This document shows positions 43,320 to 52,349 of a DNA stretch of 53,333 nucleotides, piece by piece. The position numbers were made by a program, and so were the translations under genes. Below the pieces are notes generated by a model that had not been told where the DNA came from, ran no database searches, and saw only the letters and a program-made list of their open reading frames with translations. This stretch comes from Planctomycetaceae bacterium (lineage in GTDB: Bacteria > Planctomycetota > Planctomycetia > Pirellulales > UBA7805), in NCBI GenBank assembly GCA_902630355.1, contig CACOUL010000003.1:78284-131616 (forward strand). The letters are read 5' to 3'. Position 1 is the stretch's first letter, and each line of letters opens with the position of its first letter.

Positions 43320-43440
43320 CCTCCCGTTGCACGCGGTACGGTTACCACCTAGGAACTGCGGGGGTTTCTCTCCCCGTCTGTGGCCGCCAGGCGGGCAACC
43401 GCACGTCTTGCGCCTCCTGTCCAACCCATCAGCGCCGGTT

Positions 43441-43446
43441 TATAAT
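43441..43446 (+). promoter_or_regulatory. -10 box of the methylamine (mgs-gmaS-mgd) cluster
   Basis: A perfect TATAAT lies 54 bp before the mgsA start. The -35 position 17 bp upstream reads TGTCCA (three of six matches), so it is a plausible but not strong sigma-70 promoter. Transcription would start near 43453, giving a leader of about 47 nt, and could read through all eight genes. Confidence 0.45.
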
Positions 43447-43499
43447 TTCGCTTTCAGCGTTCGCCCTTTAATGGTTGGAAATTCGGGAGCTTAAGGCAC

Positions 43500-44396
43500 G
43501 TGTGCGGGATTGTCGGTCTGTTTGCAAAGAATGCGGAACTGCAATCCCGGTTGGGCATGCATCTGGAGCGGATGCTCGTCACCATGAGTGATCGGGGTCC
43601 CGATAGTGCAGGGCTTGCCATCTATGGAACGACCGCGGCAGGTAAAACGAAGCTGACAGTCCAGTCGAGTTTACCGGATTCGGAATTTCCGCAGTTGCAA
43701 ACCGTTCTTGAAGCACAGTTTCCCCAGGCAACTGACGTACAGACAATTGAAACGCATGCCGTCGTGAGTGTCGATACAGATGCGATCGATCGTGTGGTCG
43801 AAGTCATTCAGAAAGAATTTCCCCGATTACGGATTATGGGGCGCGGCGAAGCGATGGCCATTTTCAAGGAAGTCGGTTCACCATCTGAGGTGGCCCGTCG
43901 GTTTGGTATCGAAAAAATGAGCGGCACTCACGGTATCGGGCACACGAGGATGGCGACCGAGTCAGCCGTAACAACGCGCGGTGCACACCCCTTTTCCACC
44001 GGGCCCGATCAGTGCCTCGTACACAATGGTTCTCTCTCGAATCACAATAACCTTCGCCGCCGGTTGCGGCGTCAGGGAGTTTCCTTCGAAACCGAGAATG
44101 ATACCGAGGTGGCGGCCGCGTATCTCTCGCATCAGATCAACTCGGGGAACTCGCTGGGCAAGGTCCTCGAGGGAGCACTCGAGGAACTGGATGGCTTCTA
44201 CACGTTCGTGGTGGGAACGCGAACCGGTTTTGGTGTCCTGCGCGATCCGATCGCCTGCAAACCGGCAGTCCTGGCAGAAACGGACGATTACGTCGCTTTT
44301 GGCTCCGAGTACCGTGCCCTGGTGAATTTGCCGGCGATTGAGCGAGCGCGTGTTTGGGAACCGGAACCGGCGACGGTCTATTTTTGGGAGCATTGA
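43500..44396 (+). CDS. mgsA: N-methylglutamate synthase subunit A (class II glutamine amidotransferase)
   Basis: A 298-residue class II amidotransferase. The GTG start is followed at once by CGIVGLF, so after Met removal Cys2 is the N-terminal nucleophile. RGPDSAG, GIGHTRMATESAV and LVHNGSLSNHNNLR are the usual glutamine-site blocks. It resembles GlxB/MgsA, the glutaminase-domain counterpart of glutamate synthase. In N-methylglutamate synthase, MgsABC makes N-methylglutamate from methylamine and glutamate and releases ammonium. AAGG lies 4 nt before the start. The gene is followed closely by mgsB and mgsC, as in methylotrophs. Confidence 0.9.
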   Translation: MCGIVGLFAKNAELQSRLGMHLERMLVTMSDRGPDSAGLAIYGTTAAGKTKLTVQSSLPDSEFPQLQTVLEAQFPQATDVQTIETHAVVSVDTDAIDRVVEVIQKEFPRLRIMGRGEAMAIFKEVGSPSEVARRFGIEKMSGTHGIGHTRMATESAVTTRGAHPFSTGPDQCLVHNGSLSNHNNLRRRLRRQGVSFETENDTEVAAAYLSHQINSGNSLGKVLEGALEELDGFYTFVVGTRTGFGVLRDPIACKPAVLAETDDYVAFGSEYRALVNLPAIERARVWEPEPATVYFWEH

Positions 44397-44401
44397 ATCG
44401 C

Positions 44402-45103
44402 GTGGGTTGCTTCGACTTACAACAAAATACGCTGCGTGATTTGAACGCAGAATTGCACCGACAAGGGGACCTGCTTCGCGACGGGGGCAAGGCCGATACC
44501 GAGTGGGAAGTACTCAATCCCCGGGGAAGCCATGCGGTGGCGGTGGGGGTCGATGGCCCTCTGCAAATCACAGTCTGCGGAAGCGTGGGCTACTACTGCG
44601 GAGGAATGAATCAGAAAGGTGAGATAAGAATCGAAGGTTCGGCCGGCCCCGGCGTAGGCGAGAATATGATGTCGGGGTCGATCCGCGTCACCGGAGATGC
44701 AAGCCAATACGCCGGTGCGACCGGTCGAGGCGGCCTGCTGGTGATCGAGGGCAACGCATCCTCGCGATGCGGAATCTCAAGCAAGGGGATCAACATCGTC
44801 GTTCGGGGCAACGTAGGTCACATGTCGGCCTTCATGGCTCAGAGCGGCAATCTCGTGGTTCTTGGAGATGCGGGCGATGCCCTTGGCGATTCGATTTACG
44901 AAGCGAGGCTTTTCGTGAGGGGACAAGTAAAAAGTCTCGGTGCCGATTGCATCAAGAAAGAGATGCGAGAAGAGCATCTTCGGTTGCTGAGCGACCTCCT
45001 CAAAGCTGCGGAAGTTACCGATGTTCGTCCGGAGGAATTCACACGGTACGGTTCGGCGCGCGAGTTGTATCATTTCGATGTAGATCGTGCCGACGCCTAC
45101 TAA
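44402..45103 (+). CDS. mgsB: N-methylglutamate synthase subunit B (GltB C-terminal-like beta-helix)
   Basis: A 233-residue protein resembling the C-terminal beta-helix of glutamate synthase (GlxC/MgsB). It repeats Gly-x-x-x-Gly turns: VCGSVGYYCGGMNQKG, GSAGPGVGENMMSG, GDASQYAGATGRGG, GNASSRCGISSKG, GNVGHMSAFMAQSG and GDAGDALGDSIYEA. The conserved start is FDLQQNTLRDLNAELH. GTG 44402 places the start 5 bp after the mgsA stop; a TTG at 44393 overlapping that stop is the alternative. GGGAG lies 11 nt before the GTG. It is a structural partner in the MgsABC complex. Confidence 0.88.
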   Translation: MGCFDLQQNTLRDLNAELHRQGDLLRDGGKADTEWEVLNPRGSHAVAVGVDGPLQITVCGSVGYYCGGMNQKGEIRIEGSAGPGVGENMMSGSIRVTGDASQYAGATGRGGLLVIEGNASSRCGISSKGINIVVRGNVGHMSAFMAQSGNLVVLGDAGDALGDSIYEARLFVRGQVKSLGADCIKKEMREEHLRLLSDLLKAAEVTDVRPEEFTRYGSARELYHFDVDRADAY

Positions 45104-45124
45104 CCCTTGCCTGAGTGAAAAAAC

Positions 45125-46453
45125 GTGTCCTACACTAATCCGACAACCACGCCACGAAAAAGTTCGAAGTTCGACGATTACACTCTTTCGGAGATACGTC
45201 GGGCGGCGGCCACCGGACTCTATGACATCCGGGGTGCCGGAGCGAAGCGCAAAGTACCGAGCCTCGATGACCTGCTTTTTCTTGGTGCTTCGATGTCGAG
45301 ATACCCGCTGGAAGGCTATCGTGAAAAGTGTGGCACCGGGGTTGTGCTGGGCGATCGCTTTTCGAAAAAACCATTGGAGTTAAAAATCCCCATTACCATT
45401 GCCGGGATGAGTTTCGGGTCGCTTTCGGGCAATGCCAAAGAGGCACTTGGGCGGGGTGCGACGCTGGCTGGGACGTCAACGACCACGGGCGATGGTGGAA
45501 TGACGCCGGAGGAGCGCGGTCATTCGCAGTTGCTGGTCTACCAGTATTTGCCCTCGCGATATGGAATGAATCCGGATGATTTGCGCAAGGCTGATGCGAT
45601 TGAGATCGTGGTCGGGCAGGGTGCGAAACCGGGCGGGGGCGGCATGCTTTTGGGACAGAAAATCTCATCGCGAGTTGCGGAGATGCGCAACCTTCCGGAG
45701 GGAATCGACCAGCGATCTGCCTGTCGTCATCCGGATTGGACGGGTCCCGATGATTTGGCCATCAAAATTGTGGAACTCCGCGAGATCACCGATTGGCAGA
45801 AACCGATTTACATCAAAGTGGGTGGCGCGCGTCCCTACTACGATACGGCCCTGGCAGTCAAAGCGGGTGCCGATGTGGTGGTACTCGATGGGATGGAGGG
45901 TGGAACAGCTGCGACACAAGAAGTTTTTATCGAACATGTCGGCCAACCCACCCTGGCCTGTATCCGCCCTGCCGTTGATGCGTTACAGGAGTTGGGGATG
46001 CACCGCAAAGTAAAACTTGTTCTCTCGGGAGGAATTCGCAACGGCGCCGACGTTGCCAAAGCATTGGCGTTGGGTGCGGATGCCGTCTCGATTGGTTCTG
46101 CCGCGTTGGTTGCCATCGGTGACAACGATCCGAAGTGGGAGGCCGAATATAAGGCAATTGGCTCAACGGCCGGTGCATACGATGACTGGCACGAGGGGAA
46201 TGATCCGGCGGGTATCAGTACTCAAGATCCGGAGCGGGCGGCCCGACTCGATCCGGTGGCAGCCGGGAGACGCTTGGCCAATTATCTCAAAGTGATGACG
46301 CTCGAGGCGCAAACCATCGCACGCGCATGCGGTAAAAGCCACGTACATAACCTTGAGCCCGAGGATCTCGTCGCCCTGAGTGTGGAAGCTGCCGCCATGG
46401 CCCGCGTCCCGCTGGCAGGAACCGATTGGATACCGGGTCGCAGCCAGGCATAA
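45125..46453 (+). CDS. mgsC: N-methylglutamate synthase subunit C (FMN-binding, GltB-like)
   Basis: A 442-residue protein matching the FMN-binding glutamate synthase domain (GlxD/MgsC). Blocks are KPLELKIPITIAGMSFGSLSGNAKEALGRG, TSTTTGDGGMTPEER, EIVVGQGAKPGGGGML, PIYIKVGGARPYYD, DVVVLDGMEGGTAATQEVF and VLSGGIRNGADVAKALALGADAVSIG, the phosphate-binding loop of FMN. The family active site combines 2-oxoglutarate-derived imine with the amine. GTG start 21 bp after mgsB. Together with MgsA and MgsB it would form the amine-transferring synthase. The next gene starts about 45 bp downstream. Confidence 0.92.
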   Translation: MSYTNPTTTPRKSSKFDDYTLSEIRRAAATGLYDIRGAGAKRKVPSLDDLLFLGASMSRYPLEGYREKCGTGVVLGDRFSKKPLELKIPITIAGMSFGSLSGNAKEALGRGATLAGTSTTTGDGGMTPEERGHSQLLVYQYLPSRYGMNPDDLRKADAIEIVVGQGAKPGGGGMLLGQKISSRVAEMRNLPEGIDQRSACRHPDWTGPDDLAIKIVELREITDWQKPIYIKVGGARPYYDTALAVKAGADVVVLDGMEGGTAATQEVFIEHVGQPTLACIRPAVDALQELGMHRKVKLVLSGGIRNGADVAKALALGADAVSIGSAALVAIGDNDPKWEAEYKAIGSTAGAYDDWHEGNDPAGISTQDPERAARLDPVAAGRRLANYLKVMTLEAQTIARACGKSHVHNLEPEDLVALSVEAAAMARVPLAGTDWIPGRSQA

Positions 46454-46498
46454 GTGCCGGTAAAACGAACGAAAACGAAGCACTACCGAGAGGACAAA

Positions 46499-47860
46499 AT
46501 GATGTCTCAGAGAGACCAGATTCGCAAGCAATTAAAAGCCGACAACATCGAATTTCTTCTCGCGCAATTTGTCGACATTCACGGCACGGCAAAGGTCAAA
46601 ATGGTGCCGGTCGAGGCCCTCGATGCGATGATCGATGAAGGGGCCGGTTTTGCCGGGGCCGCCGTCTGGGGATCGGGTCAAGGCCCGCATTCGCACGATA
46701 TGCTGGCTCGCATCGATCTCGACAGTTACACCCCGCTTCCGTGGATGCCGAATACGGCTCGCTTCGCGGCCGATCTCCACGTGGATGGAGAATCGTATCC
46801 CTTCTGTCCCAGGACTAATCTTAAACGCGTGCTCGCCGAGGTCCGTTCGGCCGGTTACATTTTTAACGTCGGTATGGAACCGGAGCACTTTTTGGTCACC
46901 AGGGCGGCAGACGGAACGATTGCTCCCTGGGATCCCGATCATGTCGATCGGTTAGCGAAGCCGTGCTACGATTTTCGCTCGATGGCCCCGGCCATGGGAT
47001 ATCTCCAAGAGTTGACCTCAAGCCTTAACGCGTTGGGATGGGGGGTCTATCAGACCGACCACGAGGACGCCAACGGGCAATATGAAATCAACTTTGATTA
47101 TCAGGACGCGCTGACAACGGCCGACCGTGTCACCTTCTTTAAAATGGCGACTTCACAGATCGCGAAGCAGTATGGTGCCATTGCCACGCACATGGCAAAG
47201 CCATTTTCCGACCAGACCGGTAGCGGCCTGCACGTGCACTTTCATCTGGCGGATGTCGAGTCGGGCGAGGGTGTTTTTGAGGATTCGTCCGATTCCCGTG
47301 GGCTCGGTTGTTCCGAGATGGCCTATCATTTCCTAGGCGGGGTGTTGCATCACGCCCGGGCACTTTGTGCGGTGACCAGCCCTACGGTGAATTGTTATAA
47401 GCGATTAAAACTCGGTGCCGGGCTGACATCCAACCGAAGTGGTTTTACTTGGACACCTGCCTTTGTCAGTTATGGCGACAATAACCGCACGCAGATGATT
47501 CGGACTGCCGGTCCGGGGCATTTTGAAGACCGAACGGTTTCCGCCGGTTGCAATCCGTATTTGGCCCTCGCGGCGTACGTGGCAGCCGGAATGGATGGAA
47601 TCGCTCAGAAACGCGACCCTGGCGAGCCGAATCTTGGCAACATGTATGCAAAAACACTGGAAGAAATTCGCGATGCGGGCACCGAAATCCTCCCCCAATC
47701 GCTTGCCGAAGCACTCGACGCACTCGAGCAGGACACGGTCGTCCGTGGGGCCCTGGGCGTGATCGCAGATGAGTTTATAACTCTCAAGAGGCGGGAATGG
47801 GAAACCTATCTCGGTCAGGTGACTGACTGGGAAGTGGATCAGTATCTGACCTTTTTTTAA
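46499..47860 (+). CDS. gmaS: Gamma-glutamylmethylamide synthetase (glutamine synthetase family)
   Basis: A 453-residue member of the glutamine synthetase superfamily. It ligates methylamine to glutamate with ATP to make gamma-glutamylmethylamide. Family blocks are NVGMEPEHFLV (catalytic Glu), HEDANGQYEINFDYQDAL, THMAKPFSDQTGSGLHVHFHL, KLGAGLTSNRSGFTWTPAFVSYGDNNRT and GPGHFEDRTVSAGCNPYLALAAYVAAGMDGI. The last resembles GmaS rather than the classic GlnA. The frame starts at a GTG at 46454 just after mgsC; ATG 46499 (or 46502) has AGAGGA 5-8 nt upstream and is preferred. Gene order mgsABC-gmaS-mgd supports the assignment over ordinary glutamine synthetase. Confidence 0.9.
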   Translation: MMSQRDQIRKQLKADNIEFLLAQFVDIHGTAKVKMVPVEALDAMIDEGAGFAGAAVWGSGQGPHSHDMLARIDLDSYTPLPWMPNTARFAADLHVDGESYPFCPRTNLKRVLAEVRSAGYIFNVGMEPEHFLVTRAADGTIAPWDPDHVDRLAKPCYDFRSMAPAMGYLQELTSSLNALGWGVYQTDHEDANGQYEINFDYQDALTTADRVTFFKMATSQIAKQYGAIATHMAKPFSDQTGSGLHVHFHLADVESGEGVFEDSSDSRGLGCSEMAYHFLGGVLHHARALCAVTSPTVNCYKRLKLGAGLTSNRSGFTWTPAFVSYGDNNRTQMIRTAGPGHFEDRTVSAGCNPYLALAAYVAAGMDGIAQKRDPGEPNLGNMYAKTLEEIRDAGTEILPQSLAEALDALEQDTVVRGALGVIADEFITLKRREWETYLGQVTDWEVDQYLTFF

Positions 47861-47908
47861 CGCGCCTTCGATCTGTCCCGTTAACGTTGATTTTCAGCCC
47901 CTCTTGTC

Positions 47909-49153
47909 ATGCCCTACCGCCTGCTAAAGTTCGGACTCTCGAGCGAGTATTCAGAGCCGCGGATGTTTCCCGTGCAGGGCGATTTGCGAGACGCCTACGA
48001 TGTGGTGATCATCGGTGGTGGCGGGCATGGCCTGGCAGCAGCGCACTATCTGGCAACCGAGTTCGGGATAACGAACGTCGCCGTTTTGGAAAAAGGCTAT
48101 CTCGGTCGGGGAGGAACGGGACGCAATACCGCGATTGTTCGTTCCAATTACCTTACGCCGCAGGGGGCATCTTTTTATCAGGCGAGCGTCGAACTTTTTC
48201 AGGATCTCTCGCGACAGCTCGATTTGAATCTTTTTTATTCCGAGCGGGGCCACTTTACGCTCGCCCACTCTCCCGCCTCCTTGCGGACGCAGCGGTGGCG
48301 GGCGGAGGTCAATAAGCAACTCGGCATCGACAGTGAATTGATCACGCCCGAAGAGGTGAGAAAGATGGTGCCGGAGATTGATTTGCAATGCGGAGGGCAT
48401 CAGCCACCGATCCACGGTGCGCTTTATCACCCTCCGGGTGCGATCGCCCGGCACGATGCGGTTGCCTGGGGTTATGCGCGACGCGCCGGAGAGGCAGGGG
48501 TTGAAATTCATCAACAGACGGCAGTCACCGATATCGAGGTTCGCGACGGTGCGGTCTGCGGGGTTCATACCAACAAGGGATTTATCAAGACAGAAAAAGT
48601 TCTCTCTGCCGTTGCCGGATGGACGACCGAGATCACGCAGATGGTCGGACTCCGCACGCCCCTGGTCATTCATCCCCTCCAGGCCATGGTGACCGAACCG
48701 CTCAAACCGTGGCTCGACAAAATTGTCGTCTCCGCGAGCCTGCATCTCTATGTGAGTCAATCCTCGCGTGGCGAGTTGGTTGCCGGTGCATCGCTCGATC
48801 CCTACGAATTGATTTCCATGCGTTCATCGCTCGACTTTGCCGAAGGGACGGCGGGCCACTTGATCGATTTATTCCCGATGCTCGGCGACGTCAAAGTGTT
48901 GCGACAATGGGCCGGACTTTGTGACATGACGCCCGATTTTTCGCCGATCATGGGTACCACGCCGATCCGGGGTTTCTATCTCGATGCGGGGTGGGGCACG
49001 TGGGGATTCAAGGCCACGCCGATCAGTGGGCTGACGATGGCGCATACGCTGGCAACGGGTCGCGATCACGAGTTGATCGAACCTTTCAATGTCTCACGTT
49101 TCTCCGACTTTCAACTCGTGGGTGAAAAGGGTGCCGCGTCGGTCGGGCACTGA
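47909..49153 (+). CDS. mgdA: N-methylglutamate dehydrogenase subunit A (sarcosine oxidase beta-like)
   Basis: A 414-residue flavoprotein homologous to the beta subunit (SoxB) of heterotetrameric sarcosine oxidase. The FAD fold is DVVIIGGGGHGLAAAHYLA (GxGxxG) at about residues 31-50, then EKGYLGRGGTGRNTAIVRSNYL. The C-terminal FAD motif is LRQWAGLCDMTPDFSPIMG, followed by YLDAGWGTWGFKATPISG. SoxB-type subunits demethylate the N-methyl amino acid at FAD and pass electrons to FMN. Here the N-methylglutamate made upstream is the likely substrate. It follows gmaS by 48 bp with an ATG start and no obvious ribosome site. Confidence 0.9.
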   Translation: MPYRLLKFGLSSEYSEPRMFPVQGDLRDAYDVVIIGGGGHGLAAAHYLATEFGITNVAVLEKGYLGRGGTGRNTAIVRSNYLTPQGASFYQASVELFQDLSRQLDLNLFYSERGHFTLAHSPASLRTQRWRAEVNKQLGIDSELITPEEVRKMVPEIDLQCGGHQPPIHGALYHPPGAIARHDAVAWGYARRAGEAGVEIHQQTAVTDIEVRDGAVCGVHTNKGFIKTEKVLSAVAGWTTEITQMVGLRTPLVIHPLQAMVTEPLKPWLDKIVVSASLHLYVSQSSRGELVAGASLDPYELISMRSSLDFAEGTAGHLIDLFPMLGDVKVLRQWAGLCDMTPDFSPIMGTTPIRGFYLDAGWGTWGFKATPISGLTMAHTLATGRDHELIEPFNVSRFSDFQLVGEKGAASVGH

Positions 49154-49164
49154 GGGAGAGTGAT

Positions 49165-49452
49165 ATGAAAATTATCCATTGCCCCGTCAACGGCCCGAGG
49201 CCGCTGCAAGAATTTTATTTCGGAGGTCAATTCCGCGCGGTGCCTACCTCGGAACAGGAGGACGCAATGACCGACGCCGAATGGTCGGACTACGCGTTTA
49301 ATCGCGACGGATCGCCCGGTATTCAAAAAGAATGGTGGTACCACACGCCGAGTGGTACGTGGTTTATTGCCGAGCGAGATATTGTCACCGATGTATTTGT
49401 GCGAACTTACCTTTTCGATCAAGCCGATCAGGAGTCGGGCAACGATGGCTGA
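49165..49452 (+). CDS. mgdB: N-methylglutamate dehydrogenase subunit B (sarcosine oxidase delta-like)
   Basis: A 95-residue homologue of the small delta subunit (SoxD). The start MKIIHCPVNGPRPLQEFYFGG corresponds to the SoxD opening, and EWSDYAFNRDGSPG and EWWYHTPSGTWF match further along. SoxD holds a structural zinc with CPxCG and H..GC. Here the second Cys is Asn9, His60 is kept, and the later Cys reads Ser-Gly. Most zinc ligands are therefore missing. It lies 11 bp after mgdA and overlaps the mgdC start by 8 bp, which is typical of this operon. Confidence 0.87.
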   Translation: MKIIHCPVNGPRPLQEFYFGGQFRAVPTSEQEDAMTDAEWSDYAFNRDGSPGIQKEWWYHTPSGTWFIAERDIVTDVFVRTYLFDQADQESGNDG

Positions 49453-52348
49453 GCGACTTCCTTATCGAGAGGGTGAATGGATCGATCGCACCCAGCCGGT
49501 CACTTTTCATTTCGAGGGCGTTGCCTACGAAGGATTTCACGGAGATTCTCTCTCGAGTGCCCTCTGGGGTGCCGGGCTCCGGGTACTCGGACGAAGCTTT
49601 AAGTATCATCGGCCACGGGGTCTCTACAGTCTCGCCGGCCACGACGTGAATCTCCTGGTGGAAGATGGAGAGCGAACCAACCTGCGGGGTGATTTTCTTC
49701 CCATCGCAGATGGACTCGATGTGCGGGCGGTCAATACGGCCGGTGGCCTCAAGCGGGACCGTTTGCAAATGATCGATCGGTTCGGCTCGCTGATGCCGGT
49801 CGGCTTCTACTACAAAGCGTTTCATACGCCGCGGAGCCTTTTTCCTTTCTACGAAAACCAGATGCGTAAAATTGCCGGTCTGGGAAAAATTAATCCCCAC
49901 GCGCTTCGTCGGCCTTCGCCAAAAGACTATGCTTTTTGTGATCTGTTGGTGACCGGTGCCGGTCCCTCCGGACTTGCCGCGGCGATCGCTGCCGCCGAAG
50001 CGGGGCTTCGGGTGGTGCTGGCCGAAGAGCAACCGCAACCGGGCGGAAGCCTGCGAACGCAGCACGCCCGCACACCGCAGGCGGCAGAACAATTGCAGGA
50101 GCTCATTCGCCGCGCGAGTGAACTTGAGAATTTGGAGCTGCGGTGTTGCACCCAGGTTGCCGGCTATTATTCCGATCATTGGGCCGCCCTGGTCGATGAG
50201 CGGCGACTCACAAAATTACGTACTCGGGCAGCGGTCTTTGCCAGCGGCTGCATCGAACAACCGGCCGTTTTTCAGAACAACGACCTACCGGGCGTGATGC
50301 TCGGTTCCGCGGCACAGCGGCTCATCTATCTTTACCGCGTAGCGCCCTGTCAACGAGCTGTCATCCTCACCGCCACCGCCGAAGGCTATCGCCTGGCACT
50401 CGATTTTGCTGAGGCGGGCATTCCGGTCGTTGCGTTGGTCGATCTGCGACACGACGGGGAATCGAGCGAGTGTGGGCGGTTGGTGGAAGCGGCCGATATC
50501 GAAATATTTCGTGGGCATACGGTACTCGAGGCACAGCCGGGACCGTCGGGACATTCGGTGCGGGGAGTCATCCTTTGCCCACTCGATGAGGATGGTCATC
50601 CCGATGCGATAGGACATTTGAAACTCGACTGCGACGGGGTGATTATGAGCGTCGGATGGGCACCGAATGTGGATGTTGCCTACCAAGCGGGTGTGCGATT
50701 TACCTACAGCGATCAGGTGGGTCAGTTGGTGCCGAAAGAGTGTCCGCCGGGTGTATTTCTGGCGGGTCGCGCCGCGGGTGTTTTTGATCTCGAGGACCAG
50801 ATAGCTTCCGGACGACGTGCCGGATTGCAGGCAGCGGCACTTCTCGATTCCTATGACGGAGCGATCGCGCCAGCACCGATCCATCGGGGACCGCCACCGA
50901 GTCATGCCTTTCCGATTTTCCCGCACAAGGGCAAGAAAAATTTTGTCGATCTCGATGAAGATTTACATCTCGTCGATTTCAAGAATGCACACCACGAAGG
51001 CTTTGACAACATTGAGCTGATCAAGCGCTATACAACAGTCGGCATGGGCCCGACGCAGGGCAAATTGGCAAACACCAATGCCATCCGTATTCTGGCCCGG
51101 CTCAATGGTAAAACAATCGATGAAACAGGGACGACCGTCTCTCGACCGTTTCACCACCCTGTGTCACTCGAGAAGCTTGCCGGTCGCCGTTTTCATCCGC
51201 AGAGGCGAACCCCTCTGCATGCCCTGCACCAATCCCTCGACGCGGAAATGATCCATGCCGGTGCATGGTTGCGCGCTGAATATTATCGCGATGGGTCAAG
51301 TTCGAGAGCCGACTGCATTTTGCACGAAGCGAGACAGGTGCGGCACAGTGTGGGTCTGATCGATGTATCGACCCTCGGAAAGCTGCAGATTTCAGGTCCC
51401 GATGCGGCCCGATTTTTAGAAACCATTTACACAGGCAACTTCTCAAATCAGCCAATCGGGCGACTGCAGTATGCGCTCGGTTGCGACGAATTGGGTGTGA
51501 TCATCGAAGATGGGGTGGTCGCCAGAGTCGGTGAGGAGAATTTCTATGTGACTGCCACGAGTAGTGGCGTCACCGCATTTTACCGCGATCTACAGCGATG
51601 GGCCCTACTGCTGCGGATGCGAGTCGAGTTGATCAACGCAACCGGTCATCTGGCGGCCGTCAATTTAGCAGGTCCGCAGGCCCGCAAGGTTCTCACGAAG
51701 CTAACGGACTTATCCCTCGCTCCGGAAGACTTCCGCTATCTGGATGTGCATCGTGGTTGCGTGGCCGGCTTGGATGCACTGGTGATGCGGATCGGATTTG
51801 TCGGCGAGTTGGGGTTTGAAATTCACGTCCCGACAAGCGGGGCGCAGCATCTCTGGCGAACGCTCATGGAGGCTGGGGCAGCGCAGGGCATTCGGCCTTT
51901 TGGCGTTGAGGCGCAGCGTTTGCTGCGATTAGAGAAAGGGCATCTGATCGTCGGGCAGGATACCGATGCACTGACCCATCCGTATGAAGTCGGTTTGGAT
52001 TGGGCTGTCAAAGAAGATAAGCCTTATTTTGTCGGAGCGAGGAGTTTGCAGATTCTCCGCAAGCAACCGCAGGAGCGAACCTTGGTCGGATTAGTACTTT
52101 CGCAAGATCACGGCGTGGAGGAGTGTCATTTGATTGTAGAGGGCGAGCGGATGCTCGGACGGATTACAAGTGTCGCCCATCGCACGACCCTGGGGATGCC
52201 GATTGCTCTGGCCTTCGTGCATCCGGATCGTGCGCGCGAGGGGACGGAACTGCAGATCTGTGGTACGGGAGGCGAGCTAATCTCGGCTCGCGTCGTGCCG
52301 CTTCCCTTTTACGACCCGGATGGACTCCGTCAGAAACTGAAGGATTGA
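49445..52348 (+). CDS. mgdC: N-methylglutamate dehydrogenase subunit C (sarcosine oxidase alpha-like)
   Basis: A 967-residue homologue of SoxA. The N-terminal Fer2-like domain is at about 10-90 (VTFHFEGVAYEGFHGDSLSSALWGAG, GRSFKYHRPRGLYS). A FAD/NAD fold is at about 160-480 (CDLLVTGAGPSGLAAAIAAAEAGLRVVLAEE). The C-terminal GcvT/aminomethyltransferase half runs from about 590 (GPDAARFLETIYTGNF, GFVGELGFEIHVPTSG), where the methyl-derived carbon would pass to tetrahydrofolate as methylene-H4F. The frame is open further upstream, but ATG 49445 follows GGAG and overlaps mgdB by 8 bp, the normal junction. It is the catalytic core of N-methylglutamate dehydrogenase. Confidence 0.92.
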   Translation: MAERLPYREGEWIDRTQPVTFHFEGVAYEGFHGDSLSSALWGAGLRVLGRSFKYHRPRGLYSLAGHDVNLLVEDGERTNLRGDFLPIADGLDVRAVNTAGGLKRDRLQMIDRFGSLMPVGFYYKAFHTPRSLFPFYENQMRKIAGLGKINPHALRRPSPKDYAFCDLLVTGAGPSGLAAAIAAAEAGLRVVLAEEQPQPGGSLRTQHARTPQAAEQLQELIRRASELENLELRCCTQVAGYYSDHWAALVDERRLTKLRTRAAVFASGCIEQPAVFQNNDLPGVMLGSAAQRLIYLYRVAPCQRAVILTATAEGYRLALDFAEAGIPVVALVDLRHDGESSECGRLVEAADIEIFRGHTVLEAQPGPSGHSVRGVILCPLDEDGHPDAIGHLKLDCDGVIMSVGWAPNVDVAYQAGVRFTYSDQVGQLVPKECPPGVFLAGRAAGVFDLEDQIASGRRAGLQAAALLDSYDGAIAPAPIHRGPPPSHAFPIFPHKGKKNFVDLDEDLHLVDFKNAHHEGFDNIELIKRYTTVGMGPTQGKLANTNAIRILARLNGKTIDETGTTVSRPFHHPVSLEKLAGRRFHPQRRTPLHALHQSLDAEMIHAGAWLRAEYYRDGSSSRADCILHEARQVRHSVGLIDVSTLGKLQISGPDAARFLETIYTGNFSNQPIGRLQYALGCDELGVIIEDGVVARVGEENFYVTATSSGVTAFYRDLQRWALLLRMRVELINATGHLAAVNLAGPQARKVLTKLTDLSLAPEDFRYLDVHRGCVAGLDALVMRIGFVGELGFEIHVPTSGAQHLWRTLMEAGAAQGIRPFGVEAQRLLRLEKGHLIVGQDTDALTHPYEVGLDWAVKEDKPYFVGARSLQILRKQPQERTLVGLVLSQDHGVEECHLIVEGERMLGRITSVAHRTTLGMPIALAFVHPDRAREGTELQICGTGGELISARVVPLPFYDPDGLRQKLKD

Positions 52349-52349
52349 G

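Noticed and set aside
43500-46453. Reading mgsABC as an ordinary glutamate synthase
   Set aside because: The three domains are on separate genes, there is no GltD-type small subunit, and gmaS and mgdABCD follow directly, which fits N-methylglutamate synthase better.
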